Positions 10,535 through 18,747 of a stretch of 64,000 bases of DNA are shown here, piece after piece. The notes beneath the pieces were generated by a model. That model was not told the origin of the DNA, made no database searches, and saw only the letters and a list, made by a program, of their open reading frames with translations. This DNA is from Varibaculum timonense_A (GTDB taxonomy: Bacteria > Actinomycetota > Actinomycetes > Actinomycetales > Actinomycetaceae), in assembly GCF_027694345.1 (NCBI RefSeq), contig NZ_JAQEVU010000006.1:158298-222297 (forward strand), in the 5' to 3' direction. Both the position numbers and the translations under genes were made by a program. Numbering within the stretch: position 1 is the stretch's first letter; every line of letters starts with the position of its first letter.

Positions 10535-11629
10535 ATGACAATGACGAGGAAAAAGAATGTCCTATTAGGAACCCTAACAATGGTGGGATTGGCGCTAGGA
10601 GGACTGCTAGCGGTTTCTGGTAATCAAAATGTACAGGCAGCTGATCGGACACCCACGGTGCGAGAATGCCGGGTAATGCATAACCAGGTCGCCAAAGGGC
10701 AACCAATTAGTAACCTGGATGTTTTCTTGATTGGTGCTACCAGTGCCGATTCCTATACTTTGTCGCTGTACTTGGGGAACACTAAATTCCGCCCGGCGAT
10801 TGAAGCCGCCACCAAGATGTGGACCGAACGCAGTGGCGGAAAAATTACCTTCCAATTCGTGGACTCGATGGCTAATCGCCCGGTACGGGTAATCGATTCT
10901 CCTTATTCCGAGGGTAAGGCTATCGGTACTGCCTATGCTGCACAACGGCTTCTGTACCTACGTCTCGATCGCAGCGGCTGGCTAACCCAGGTTTCGACCG
11001 TTGCCCATGAGCTGGGACATCTTTTAGGGGTAGACCATACTTGTAAGGGTGATTTAATGGCCGCCGGTATGGCAGGGGTCAAAGACTTCAAAAACCCGAT
11101 TACAGATGCAGATGTGGCCTTAGCCTTGCAAGGTCTGGAACGGCATTTGGGATACCCCGCGGGTTCACAACCGGTTCCGCCCAGTGAGCAACCCACGGTT
11201 TCTCCGAAACCTAGTGAAGACCCGAAGCCAACTACCCAACCAACCCAACCGGAAGTGCCATCCGAAACTAGCAAACCTTCTCCGGATGCCTCTGGGCAGC
11301 CCAGCAGTACGCCCAGTGAAAACCCGACTACTCCCTCTCCCTCGGCTGAGCCTACTCAAGAACCAACTACTTCCCCGCAGCCTACTTCGGAGCCGGAAGT
11401 TCAACCAGAGCCCAGCAGCAAGCCCAGCTCAGAACCTACTACCTCTACCTCAGAACCTACCTTTACGGAGGCTCCGATTCCGGATGCTCCTCCCACCGCA
11501 GTACCAGAACCGAGCGTTACCCCTGACAATAATGCAGAGGAATCTGAGAGTTTCGTAGTTAAGGTACGCGTGTTCTTCGTGCGAGTATTCTCTTGGGTAG
11601 GCGGATTCTTCCGTTCCTTTACTTCTTAA
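10535..11629 (+). CDS. secreted metzincin-type zinc metalloprotease with Pro/Ser/Thr-rich tail
   Basis: A 364-residue exported protein. An N-terminal signal peptide (RKK, a hydrophobic run, then a predicted cut after VQA near residue 35) leads to a catalytic domain with the full metzincin zinc motif HELGHLLGVDH at residues 158-168. Downstream, GDLMAAGM could supply the Met-turn. The family is probably matrixin-like (M10/M57). From about residue 210 to 330 comes a low-complexity tail of PSEQPTVSPKPSEDP-type repeats. The C-terminus is short and basic-hydrophobic (FFVRVFSWVGGFFRSF), with no LPXTG motif. A role in host-protein or matrix cleavage is inferred from family only. The gene stands alone between two terminators. 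Confidence 0.8.
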   Translation: MTMTRKKNVLLGTLTMVGLALGGLLAVSGNQNVQAADRTPTVRECRVMHNQVAKGQPISNLDVFLIGATSADSYTLSLYLGNTKFRPAIEAATKMWTERSGGKITFQFVDSMANRPVRVIDSPYSEGKAIGTAYAAQRLLYLRLDRSGWLTQVSTVAHELGHLLGVDHTCKGDLMAAGMAGVKDFKNPITDADVALALQGLERHLGYPAGSQPVPPSEQPTVSPKPSEDPKPTTQPTQPEVPSETSKPSPDASGQPSSTPSENPTTPSPSAEPTQEPTTSPQPTSEPEVQPEPSSKPSSEPTTSTSEPTFTEAPIPDAPPTAVPEPSVTPDNNAEESESFVVKVRVFFVRVFSWVGGFFRSFTS

Positions 11630-11650
11630 AATAAGTGAATACTTGCAAAT

Positions 11651-11695
11651 AAATCGGGGGTATTTCCCATGGGAAATACCCCCGATTTATTTATG
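11651..11695. terminator. bidirectional terminator between the convergent metalloprotease and htrA genes
   Basis: A perfect 18-bp inverted repeat (AAATCGGGGGTATTTCCC at 11651-11668 against 11671-11688) with an AT centre, followed by TATTTAT on the plus strand and AT-rich sequence on the minus strand. It sits between two convergent genes, so it can terminate both. Confidence 0.88.
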
Positions 11696-11711
11696 TCCAG
11701 AAAATCAGCAG

Positions 11712-13475
11712 TTATCTCTGGAGCGTAGATTCAGCCCCTAAAGTTACCTTAATTTGATGTTCCCCATCGGAACGCAGCAAGGTTAAAGTAACTTGGTCAC
11801 CTGGTTTATACCAACGTACATACCCGGTTAAAGCTGTTCCAGAACTAATATCGTGCTTGTCAATCTTGGTAATCAAATCGCCACTCTTTAGTCCAGCCTT
11901 GTCGGCAGCCGAACCAGGAACCACTTGCTCTACAGCTGCTCCTACTTGAGATTCCCCAGCTACTTTTGCTATTCCGGTCTTAATAGTTACCCCTAACACG
12001 GCGTGGGTAACTTTCCCGGTCTTAAGGATTTGATCTGCCACGTTTTTAACCAGATTCACCGGAATGGCGAACCCGATACCAATCGAACCGGATTGACCGG
12101 AACTATTCGAGCCCAAAGAAGCAATTGAGGAAGTAATCCCGATTACTTGACCAGATGCGTTAAATAACGGACCACCTGAGTTACCAGGATTGATGGCCGC
12201 ATCCACCTGAATAGCGTTAGTTACAACTTGTTGGCCACTTCCCGAGCGCTCATTTAGTCCCGGAATCTCAATCCCGGAGCGTTTCTCCCCTGAAGATTGA
12301 GTAACCGCCACCGGTCTGTCTAGGGCAGAAATAATGCCGGTAGTTACCGTGTTTTCTAGTCCTAGCGGAGAACCAATCGCGGCTACTGGTTGTGCTACCC
12401 GCAAATCAGTGGAACTACCTAGTGAAGCCATCTCTAGCGTCTTTGGAGGGTTAGTGAATTTTAGAACCGCCAGGTCAGTAGAAGCATCTGCCCCCACCAC
12501 TTGCGCATCATAAATTTTGCCGTTATGTAAGGTGATTTGCACTTTGCTATTTCCAGTAATCGCCGCTGCCACTACGTGATAGTTGGTGATTACGTGTCCC
12601 GCTTGATCAAAAATAACCCCGGAGCCGGTTTCCCCTGAGCTCCCAGAAGCTACCTGAATAGCCACAACGGACGGCTGGACAGTTTTTGCTACCGTTTCCC
12701 AATCAGTGGCTTTACCACTGGCCTGTACCACTGGTGCTTGAGTGGCGATTTTACTCTGGGAAGTTCCCAAAGAGGTGGTGTTATCGGCGTTCATATAAGC
12801 TACTAATCCCCAGCAAGCCAGCGAGGCGGTAACTGCAATCGCAATAGTTGACAGCCAACCAGGTCCGCGTTTGCTCTTTTCCTTACTCTTTTCCGGCATC
12901 GGGGAGGGTTCCCAAGTTCCCTGCCCACTTTGAGGGAACTGTCCTGCCACCGAAGCGGGCTGGTAAGGAGTTTGATTATAAAAACTGCCCTCAAAGGTGG
13001 TGTGGGCGCTTTCATAAGGGGAGGAGGGCGGGAATTGATTTTCGGAAACAGAGGGCGCTTGCGCCTCTCGCCCAAAGCCATTGTTCAAGAAGTTATTTGT
13101 TTCGGGCTCTGCGGACATTTCATAGGACGCTATGTGAGCACCCTGGTGGCTGTCGCTTTCCTTAGGAGTGGCGTAAGGATAAGCAGCGGTTCTGTTATCT
13201 TCTACCGGCAAACCGGTAGAACCTGGCTGGACACTGGTGATTCTCCCCTGTAGCTCAGGCATAGCTGCCGGGGAATCCTCCTGGTCACCTAGGGTGCTAG
13301 CAGCAGTATTACTTGTTGGTATCGAAGTATTTACTGCCGACACATTAGGGTGGTCGCTTTGAGTGTCACTTTGAGTTTCACCTGGCCAACCAGCACTTTG
13401 CCAGTCATCCATTTCCCAGTTATCAATCGGCTGATTCGGGTCTTGAGGCCAGTTCGAATTATTTTTATTGGTCAT
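11712..13475 (-). CDS. membrane-anchored HtrA/DegP-type serine protease with PDZ domain
   Basis: A 587-residue HtrA-family quality-control protease. A Pro/Gln/Ser-rich cytosolic N-terminus (about 1-200) is followed by one membrane helix (about 207-228). The extracytoplasmic trypsin-like domain has catalytic His300 (TNYHVVA), Asp334 (STDLAVLK) and Ser433 (GNSGGPL). One PDZ domain (about 490-580) with SAADKAGLKSGDLI follows. A longer frame begins at 13517, but the ATG at 13475 has a clear AGGAG site 10 bases upstream and is preferred. The architecture matches actinobacterial PepD/HtrA-like proteases that handle misfolded exported proteins. Its upstream region holds three phased TCTGGA repeats, listed separately. 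Confidence 0.92.
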   Translation of the reverse strand: MTNKNNSNWPQDPNQPIDNWEMDDWQSAGWPGETQSDTQSDHPNVSAVNTSIPTSNTAASTLGDQEDSPAAMPELQGRITSVQPGSTGLPVEDNRTAAYPYATPKESDSHQGAHIASYEMSAEPETNNFLNNGFGREAQAPSVSENQFPPSSPYESAHTTFEGSFYNQTPYQPASVAGQFPQSGQGTWEPSPMPEKSKEKSKRGPGWLSTIAIAVTASLACWGLVAYMNADNTTSLGTSQSKIATQAPVVQASGKATDWETVAKTVQPSVVAIQVASGSSGETGSGVIFDQAGHVITNYHVVAAAITGNSKVQITLHNGKIYDAQVVGADASTDLAVLKFTNPPKTLEMASLGSSTDLRVAQPVAAIGSPLGLENTVTTGIISALDRPVAVTQSSGEKRSGIEIPGLNERSGSGQQVVTNAIQVDAAINPGNSGGPLFNASGQVIGITSSIASLGSNSSGQSGSIGIGFAIPVNLVKNVADQILKTGKVTHAVLGVTIKTGIAKVAGESQVGAAVEQVVPGSAADKAGLKSGDLITKIDKHDISSGTALTGYVRWYKPGDQVTLTLLRSDGEHQIKVTLGAESTLQR

Positions 13476-13533
13476 CAGTTTCAATCTCCTATTCTCGCTA
13501 TGCCCCAATAGTGACACTAAGAACTGTCTTATA

Positions 13534-13561
13534 TCTGGATGATTTCTGGAAGTTATCTGGA
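13534..13561 (-). promoter_or_regulatory. three 11-bp-phased TCTGGA direct repeats upstream of htrA
   Basis: TCTGGA occurs at 13534-13539, 13545-13550 and 13556-13561, each copy separated by 5 bases and so exactly 11 bp apart. Read on the htrA strand they are TCCAGA repeats lying directly upstream of a TATAAG (13532-13527) that could be the -10 element. Direct hexamer repeats at an 11-bp step are the usual binding-site layout of OmpR-type response regulators, and envelope-stress regulators control htrA in several Gram-positives. The regulator itself is not in this window. Confidence 0.55.
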
Positions 13562-13615
13562 TGGCTAAAATCGCTCATAGATTCTATAAAACAAGCTAAC
13601 TTTAGCGACAGTGTC

Positions 13616-14161
13616 TTAGTGCGGTTTACGTTTACTGCGATTGACTTTCTTGGACTGTTTCTTAGTTGCGCTCTCGATAGTAGGCTCTGTTTTACCCTGA
13701 GCGGTGCGAAGTCGCGGGTTCTCTAGGTGTCCATCCTGGAGGTGCTCGCGATACCACTTTGGAGCCAGAGTTAAGCCGCGAGAAGGGGAATAACCCAGGA
13801 GACGGTAGTATTCACGCAGCCAAGCCGGTCGTAGCCTCTCAGGATAGTAGAGATTAGTCAATCCCCAAACCATTCCTATTAACCCCACAATCGCGCCAAA
13901 CAAACATAAAGTAACAAACAGGTAGCTCCAGGGTTTACCGAATGCATAAGCCGGAAGTATAGCGCCAATCATCAAGAAAAAAAGACCCAGGGCAGGTAAA
14001 AACACTAACACCCAACGTTCATCAATTATTAGAATCCCAGAACGAGAAATATCTTTCCTTTTCTTTGGAACCCAAAAACGCGCCCTCGCGCTGCCGTGCC
14101 GAATCCAGACCGAACCCGCCAGTAAAACCATGCCCATAACTAAAGCAACAATATGATTCAT
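13616..14161 (-). CDS. small membrane protein of unknown function
   Basis: A 181-residue protein I do not recognise. It has three likely membrane segments (about residues 5-20, 50-72 and 80-103), including VLVFLPALGLFFLMIGAIL and LFVTLCLFGAIVGLIGMVWG. A soluble part follows with WLREYYRLLGYSPSRGLTLAPKWYREHL, and then a highly basic Lys/Arg-rich tail (TKKQSKKVNRSKRKPH). The gene lies between htrA and the fructosamine-kinase-like gene on the same strand, with gaps on both sides. The ORF has no internal frameshift and its coding style is ordinary, so it is likely real. No function is proposed. Confidence 0.6.
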   Translation of the reverse strand: MNHIVALVMGMVLLAGSVWIRHGSARARFWVPKKRKDISRSGILIIDERWVLVFLPALGLFFLMIGAILPAYAFGKPWSYLFVTLCLFGAIVGLIGMVWGLTNLYYPERLRPAWLREYYRLLGYSPSRGLTLAPKWYREHLQDGHLENPRLRTAQGKTEPTIESATKKQSKKVNRSKRKPH

Positions 14162-14348
14162 GAAAACTAGCCTAACCTGTTTTTCTTGTACCTAACATGA
14201 GCGCCAAAACGGCAAATCAAAAAGTCCCTAATCAGTTAAACACCTAAAAAACACCGAGGAGAGTATAAACCTGCACGTTCAAAACCTACGCCCCATCTCC
14301 CTCCCGGAAAACCTACAAAACTGCGGAAAGCACCGCGATAACCAAGAG

Positions 14349-15209
14349 CTATAAGTATTGACGCGCCAAATCCACCGTATGAGATCCATAAGAGCCACCA
14401 AAAAGATTAGCATGAACCGCGAGCATATGGATTTGATGCAGATTAATCCGTTCCTGCCAGCCGGAAGCCAGGGGAGAAACCTGGTTGTAGCCCCGGTAGA
14501 TTTCCTCCAGATAAGGCTGCCCAAAAACCCCAAGCGCAGCCAAATCCGACTCCGCGTGACCACCAGAAGGAGCCGGGTCAATTAGCACCCCCACCACCTC
14601 GGGAAGAGGTAAATTCCGGTTATCTCCCCGTCCCGCCAAAGACGGAAAACGCTTTAAATCCCTAGAGGGAGCCCAAATAATATTCCCAGTCCACAAGTCA
14701 CCATGAATACGTGAAGCCCGCGACTTCACCAGCTCCGGTTCGGGAACGTCAAAAACCCCGTCGCGCAAACGCTGCGCCAGCTTTTCTAAAACCACAGCCC
14801 CCGCCCTATCAATAGAGCCATTAGCAAGGGCAGGTGGCAGATTCGGCATAATCCGGTGAACCGCGAAAAACTCTCCCCAGCTTCGCCCATCGTCCTCGTA
14901 AATCAAATCCAAACTGGAACGTCCCATAAAACCAGGACCTGAATAGCCTAGAGGCGGCTGACCATACCAATCCGCCCCGCCCGCATGAGTAAACGCCAAA
15001 GCAGCCCCAAATGAACGCGCCGCCTGGGGAGTAATCGCCGCCTGCGGAATCAGCTCAGTATCAAGGTATCCGCGCCCAGAATCCGCAACCCGCACCACGT
15101 GCGCCCCGCCGCGACACATCGGCTCAGCCAGCCACTTTAACCCCAGCTCCTCCAATTCCAAAGCTTCCGGGTGGCGGTTATCGACTTTATGGTAAACCTG
15201 GTCAGTCAT
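14349..15209 (-). CDS. fructosamine kinase family protein
   Basis: A 286-residue protein of the fructosamine kinase / aminoglycoside phosphotransferase-like fold. The catalytic loop HGDLWTGNI (about residues 168-176) and the metal-binding segment LIDPAPSGGHAESDLA (about 212-227) match the family pattern, as does an N-terminal block with GLKWLAEP and RVADSG. Members phosphorylate ketoamines so that glycated proteins or amino acids can be deglycated; the exact substrate here is unknown. The ATG start at 15209 leaves a short divergent gap to argS. A 140-base gap separates it from the membrane protein downstream. Confidence 0.85.
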   Translation of the reverse strand: MTDQVYHKVDNRHPEALELEELGLKWLAEPMCRGGAHVVRVADSGRGYLDTELIPQAAITPQAARSFGAALAFTHAGGADWYGQPPLGYSGPGFMGRSSLDLIYEDDGRSWGEFFAVHRIMPNLPPALANGSIDRAGAVVLEKLAQRLRDGVFDVPEPELVKSRASRIHGDLWTGNIIWAPSRDLKRFPSLAGRGDNRNLPLPEVVGVLIDPAPSGGHAESDLAALGVFGQPYLEEIYRGYNQVSPLASGWQERINLHQIHMLAVHANLFGGSYGSHTVDLARQYL

Positions 15210-15292
15210 ATTCCCATTCTGCCAGCCAGCAAAGATGTGGGCTAACTCGCCAGATTTGGCAGGAAATACGCCCGGCAGTCTAGGCTTAAAGC

Positions 15293-16963
15293 ATGACTCC
15301 AGAAGAACTAAGCGCCCTAATCCGCGAGATTCTAGGAAATCTGAGCGAAGAAATCGGCTTAACCACAGATACCATTCCTGTCACCGTAAAAGTGGAACGA
15401 CCCCGCTCGCGAGGAAATGGTGATTGGTCCACCAATATCGCCATGCAATTAGCCAAAAAAGCCGGGATAGCGCCGCGCGACCTCGCCACCAAAATTACCT
15501 CCCAACTCGACCAGGTTGAAGGAATCACCAAAACCGAGGTAGCCGGTCCGGGATTCGTAAACATATGGCTAGAAGCAGGAGCGGCGGGCGCACTGGTAGG
15601 CACAATCCTGCAAGCCGGGAAAACCTATGGTCACAGTCGAGATTTGAGCGGAAAACATGTCAATGTGGAATATGTTTCCGCCAACCCCACCGGTCCCATC
15701 CATCTAGGCGGAGGACGCTGGGCGGCAGTCGGCGACACCCTCTGCCGGATTTTGGCAGCCTGCGGGGCAGAAGTTACTCGCGAATACTATTTCAACGACC
15801 ACGGAGCACAGATTAGCCGTTTCACTAAATCATTAGTGGCGCGCTGGCAAGGAACAGAAGTGCCCGAAGATGGATACGGCGGACAATATGTCCTCGACAT
15901 AGCTAACAGGGTTGCCGAGCAAGCCAAAAAAGAAGGCATAGAACTGGAAAACCGCACCCAGACCCAAGTGGAAGAATACTTCCGCGAGGTGGGCACCGGT
16001 CTGATGTTCCAGGAAATTAAAGACTGCCTACACAGCTTCCGAGCCGATTTTGATGTTTTCTTCCACGAGGACGAGCTGCACACTTCCGGGGCAGTAAACG
16101 CCGCAATAGAAGAGCTGCGTTCGCGCGGAGTAATCTATGAGCAAGATGGTGCTACCTGGCTAAAGTCCACAAAATATGGTGACGACAAAGACCGCGTTAT
16201 TTTGAAATCTGATGGCGACCCCGCCTATTTTGCAGCCGATATTGCCTACTATCGGGATAAACAGCGCCGGGGAGCCACCGAAGAAATCTTGATTCTAGGA
16301 GCCGACCATCATGGCTATATTGACCGTATGTACGCCATGTGTGCCGCATTCGGGGGACAGCCAGGAGAAAGCCTAGAAATAATTATCGGGCAGATGGTGA
16401 ATCTGAAAGAAAACGGCGTAGAAGTAAAAATGTCCAAACGTGCCGGCACAGTAATCACCCTAGATGACCTGGTAGACGCGGTAGGAGTGGACGCGGCTCG
16501 CTATTCGCTGGTGCGAGTATCAATGGATTCCACCGTAGATATAGATTTAGATTTACTGCGTTCACATTCAAATGAGAACCCGGTCTACTATGTGCAATAC
16601 GCCCACGCTCGCACCTGTTCAGTAGGACGCAACGCAGACGAAGCCGGAGTGCTAGCTGACGGCAAATATGATGCCTCAACTCTTTCCAGTCCTGCCGATA
16701 ACGAACTATTAGGAATCTTGGCGCAATACCCGGCAGAACTTAAACTGGCGGCTAACGAACGCGAACCTCACCGGATTCCCAGATACCTAGAAAAACTGGC
16801 AGCCGGCTATCACACTTGGTACAACCAGTGCCGAGTAATACCCCGCTCCGACGAAGAGATAACCGCTGTTCACGTGGCGCGCAGACATCTAAACGAAGCG
16901 GTGCGGCAAGTGTTGGCAAATGGTTTAGAGCTTTGCGGCGTGGTAGCTCCCGAGCGTATGTAG
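15293..16963 (+). CDS. argS: arginine--tRNA ligase
   Basis: Class I arginyl-tRNA synthetase, which charges tRNA-Arg with arginine. At 556 residues it has the normal length. The HIGH-type motif appears as ANPTGPIHLGGGR (about residues 127-139) and the KMSKS-type motif as KMSKRAGT (about 378). The N-terminal Arg-S additional domain (about 1-85) and the C-terminal DALR-type anticodon-binding domain (about 435-556, with YVQYAHARTCSV) are present. The ATG start has only a weak upstream ribosome binding site. argR follows 15 bases later, so the two are probably co-transcribed, linking arginine use in translation with arginine sensing. Confidence 0.97.
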   Translation: MTPEELSALIREILGNLSEEIGLTTDTIPVTVKVERPRSRGNGDWSTNIAMQLAKKAGIAPRDLATKITSQLDQVEGITKTEVAGPGFVNIWLEAGAAGALVGTILQAGKTYGHSRDLSGKHVNVEYVSANPTGPIHLGGGRWAAVGDTLCRILAACGAEVTREYYFNDHGAQISRFTKSLVARWQGTEVPEDGYGGQYVLDIANRVAEQAKKEGIELENRTQTQVEEYFREVGTGLMFQEIKDCLHSFRADFDVFFHEDELHTSGAVNAAIEELRSRGVIYEQDGATWLKSTKYGDDKDRVILKSDGDPAYFAADIAYYRDKQRRGATEEILILGADHHGYIDRMYAMCAAFGGQPGESLEIIIGQMVNLKENGVEVKMSKRAGTVITLDDLVDAVGVDAARYSLVRVSMDSTVDIDLDLLRSHSNENPVYYVQYAHARTCSVGRNADEAGVLADGKYDASTLSSPADNELLGILAQYPAELKLAANEREPHRIPRYLEKLAAGYHTWYNQCRVIPRSDEEITAVHVARRHLNEAVRQVLANGLELCGVVAPERM

Positions 16964-16978
16964 CGGAAAGATAAAGGC

Positions 16979-17473
16979 ATGGGGACAGTACCAACTACTA
17001 AAACTGCACGTGAGGAAGCTATCCGCGAAATTCTCAGTCAGCATGAGATTTCCAGTCAGTCACAGCTGCTAACTCACCTAGCGGAACGGGGAATCCCTAC
17101 CACCCAAGCCACTTTATCGCGAGATCTCTTAGCTTTACGCGCCACCAAAGTTCGAGCCTCCAGCGGCAAAACAATTTATATGTTGCCCGACCCCTACCCG
17201 GTGCGGGTACGGCGAGGACAAGAAGACTCCGGGAATGAAAAGTTGGCAAAATGGTGCCAAGACCTGCTGGTATCGTCCGCAGTGGTGCATAACCAGGTGG
17301 TGCTGCGCACCCCGGCGGCGGGAGCGCAACTGCTCGCGGGTGCTATCGATATGGCGTGGTTTGATGCCGTGCTCGGCTGTATTGCCGGTGACGATACTAT
17401 CTTGGTTATCTGCAAAACCGATGAGGACGCCCAGTCCTTAAATGAGCTGTTCATGCAGTTCGTTACCGATTAG
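16979..17473 (+). CDS. argR: arginine repressor
   Basis: A 164-residue ArgR. The N-terminal winged helix (about residues 7-70) contains LAERGIPTTQATLSRDL, typical of the DNA-recognition helix. The C-terminal oligomerisation and arginine-binding domain ends with the family signature GCIAGDDTILVICKTDEDA (about 135-153). It would bind ARG boxes when arginine is abundant. No arginine biosynthesis genes lie nearby, so its targets are elsewhere, or it controls argS-argR itself. The ATG at 16979 follows GGAAAGATAAAGG. Confidence 0.95.
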   Translation: MGTVPTTKTAREEAIREILSQHEISSQSQLLTHLAERGIPTTQATLSRDLLALRATKVRASSGKTIYMLPDPYPVRVRRGQEDSGNEKLAKWCQDLLVSSAVVHNQVVLRTPAAGAQLLAGAIDMAWFDAVLGCIAGDDTILVICKTDEDAQSLNELFMQFVTD

Positions 17474-17529
17474 TTTGCGTGGAGTTGCCGAAAATTACCG
17501 CGCTGGGGCAGATTTTGCCTCGCGCCCCG

Positions 17530-17564
17530 AAATCCGGAAAATGCTCTGGCATTTTCACGGATTT
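17530..17564 (+). terminator. hairpin downstream of argR (possible terminator)
   Basis: AAATCCG-GAAAATGC (17530-17544) pairs with GCATTTTC-A-CGGATTT (17549-17564), giving a 15-bp stem with one bulge and a 4-base loop. It is 57 bases after the argR stop. There is no clean U-run after it, so it may be a weak terminator or a member of the same hairpin family as the repeats further on. Confidence 0.5.
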
Positions 17565-17858
17565 AGTGCCTTAAGAATTACAGATTTTTAGATTTATTAC
17601 CGGGTATCCGATTCTATGGAATCTTGGTGGCTAGGATGTCTACCCCTCGGCATAAATCTGCCTCTACGCGCTACGTTACCGCTGCGGGTCTGGCTCGGTA
17701 AAAGCACTCTGGGGACCCCGTGACCGGCTTTGCCGGTTGGAGGGATTGCTGGAATCAGTTGGATTGGGGACGTATCCGGTTTGTAGGTAATGATTTATTG
17801 TTCGTCCCTCTCGTATCTTTTACCGGCCGCGACCCTGGTGTTCCGAGATTCTGCTCGT

Positions 17859-18030
17859 GCGGGGGAAAGTTTGTCCTCCTGCCCAAGTAATTCGGAAAAC
17901 GTGGCGACGTTTTCCGAATTCTTATGCCCACCGCACCCACTCGGACCAACCTTTCCCCCTGCCCTTCATTACTCCTACATCTTTTACTGGTCGCGTTCCT
18001 TGTGTTTTGAAATCATGTCTTTCGGCATAA
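17859..18030. repeat. structured intergenic repeat, copy A
   Basis: The first of two diverged copies of a unit of about 170 bases. The core is a perfect 14-bp inverted repeat (AATTCGGAAAACGT at 17889-17902 against 17907-17920) around a GGCG loop. An outer imperfect pairing joins GGGGGAAAGTTTG (17861-17873) to a CCTTTCCCCC block (17951-17960). The tail shares ATTACTCC..CAT and TTTTGAAATCATGTC..TTCGGCATA with copy B. Confidence 0.75.
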
Positions 18031-18314
18031 ACCGCCCTCCGCACCTGTCTGGACAAAACTCTCCTCCGGTCTTTCCGGCTATCCGCGTCCTTTGATTTTC
18101 AAATTTCGCCCATTCGCAAATTGTTTTGCGCCCTGCCGCGCCCTGTTTGGGTGACGTTTTCGCCCTCCCGGTGCGGTTGCGCCCTCCCGAGATGAGAATT
18201 TCGGTCGATATTGGGGCGGTTTGTCGGTATTGGGAGGGTGCTTTTGTCTGTGGAGCGTGATAATGCTCCTCAGCTGGGTGTGCTTGCCTGGTTACGTGTC
18301 TGGAAGTTGTGGGT

Positions 18315-18488
18315 GCGGGGGAAAGTTTGTCCTCCTGCCCAAGAATTTGGAAAACGTGGCGGCGTTTTCCAAATTCTTATGCCCACCGCACCTACTCGAA
18401 TCAAACTTTCCCCCTGCTTTTCCTGTCATTACTCCCACATATTTAGCGCCCGCACCCCTTGTATTTTGAAATCTTGTCCTTCGGCATA
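18315..18488. repeat. structured intergenic repeat, copy B
   Basis: The second copy. A perfect 16-bp inverted repeat (18341-18356 against 18363-18378) forms the core. A perfect 13-bp outer stem pairs GGGGGAAAGTTTG (18317-18329) with CAAACTTTCCCCC (18402-18414). Compared with copy A the core differs at paired positions in a compensating way: CGG/CCG in A is TGG/CCA in B. An alternative pairing of GGTGCGG (18312-18318) with CCGCACC (18386-18392) is also possible. Confidence 0.75.
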
Positions 18489-18622
18489 TAACTATTCCCC
18501 GCATCCATATGTTTTGTGCTCTACAAATCGAGCGTGTGAATCACATTAAATAAGCTGTCGCTAATTTGGAGGGCTTATTGGCTCTGTCTTAAACTAGGGT
18601 AGTTGCTAAGGCAACGGCAAAT

Positions 18623-18698
18623 GCGCTCGTGGCTCAACGGATAGAGCATCTGACTACGGATCAGAAGGTTGCAGGTTCGAATCCTGTCGAGCGCGCCA
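18623..18698 (+). tRNA. tRNA-Arg (anticodon ACG)
   Basis: A 76-base tRNA with encoded CCA. The acceptor stem GCGCTCG/CGAGCGC pairs fully with discriminator G. The D-arm is GCTC/GAGC. The anticodon arm TCTGA-CTACGGA-TCAGA gives anticodon ACG, read as inosine and covering CGU, CGC and CGA. The T-arm GCAGG-TTCGAAT-CCTGT is canonical. A short hairpin terminator follows directly. Confidence 0.97.
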
Positions 18699-18747
18699 AA
18701 CCCCGTCCTCGTTGCAATCCAGCGGTGATGGGGTTTTCCCAATTCTC
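18691..18747 (+). repeat. direct repeat at tRNA-Arg 3' end (copy 1)
   Basis: The tRNA acceptor 3' end plus its terminator is repeated about 4.75 kb downstream at 23445-23499 with high similarity (GCGCG.CAAACC.CGTCCTCGT.GCAATCCAGCGGTGA.GGGG). The pair flanks the Zmp-like gene, an arrangement seen when an element integrates at a tRNA 3' end. No integrase is present. Confidence 0.6.

Larger units (their letters stand above)
17474..18622. other. 1.15 kb region without genes, containing structured repeats
   Basis: No convincing coding region is visible on either strand. Several frames of 60-112 codons exist, but they run through inverted repeats, lack ribosome binding sites and resemble no protein. 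The region holds a hairpin just after argR (17530-17564) and two diverged copies of a roughly 170-base unit (17859-18030 and 18315-18488), each built around a long hairpin. There is also a cluster of short CGCCCT-type repeats around 18117-18190. See the separate entries. Confidence 0.7.

Noticed and set aside
17530..18488. CRISPR array
   Set aside because: The repeats are only two diverged long copies with internal palindromes, not short regular repeats with unique spacers, and no cas gene is present.
17790..18549. Plus-strand frames of 101 and 112 codons downstream of argR
   Set aside because: They run through hairpin repeats, have no ribosome binding site and resemble no protein family; the repeats explain their open frames.
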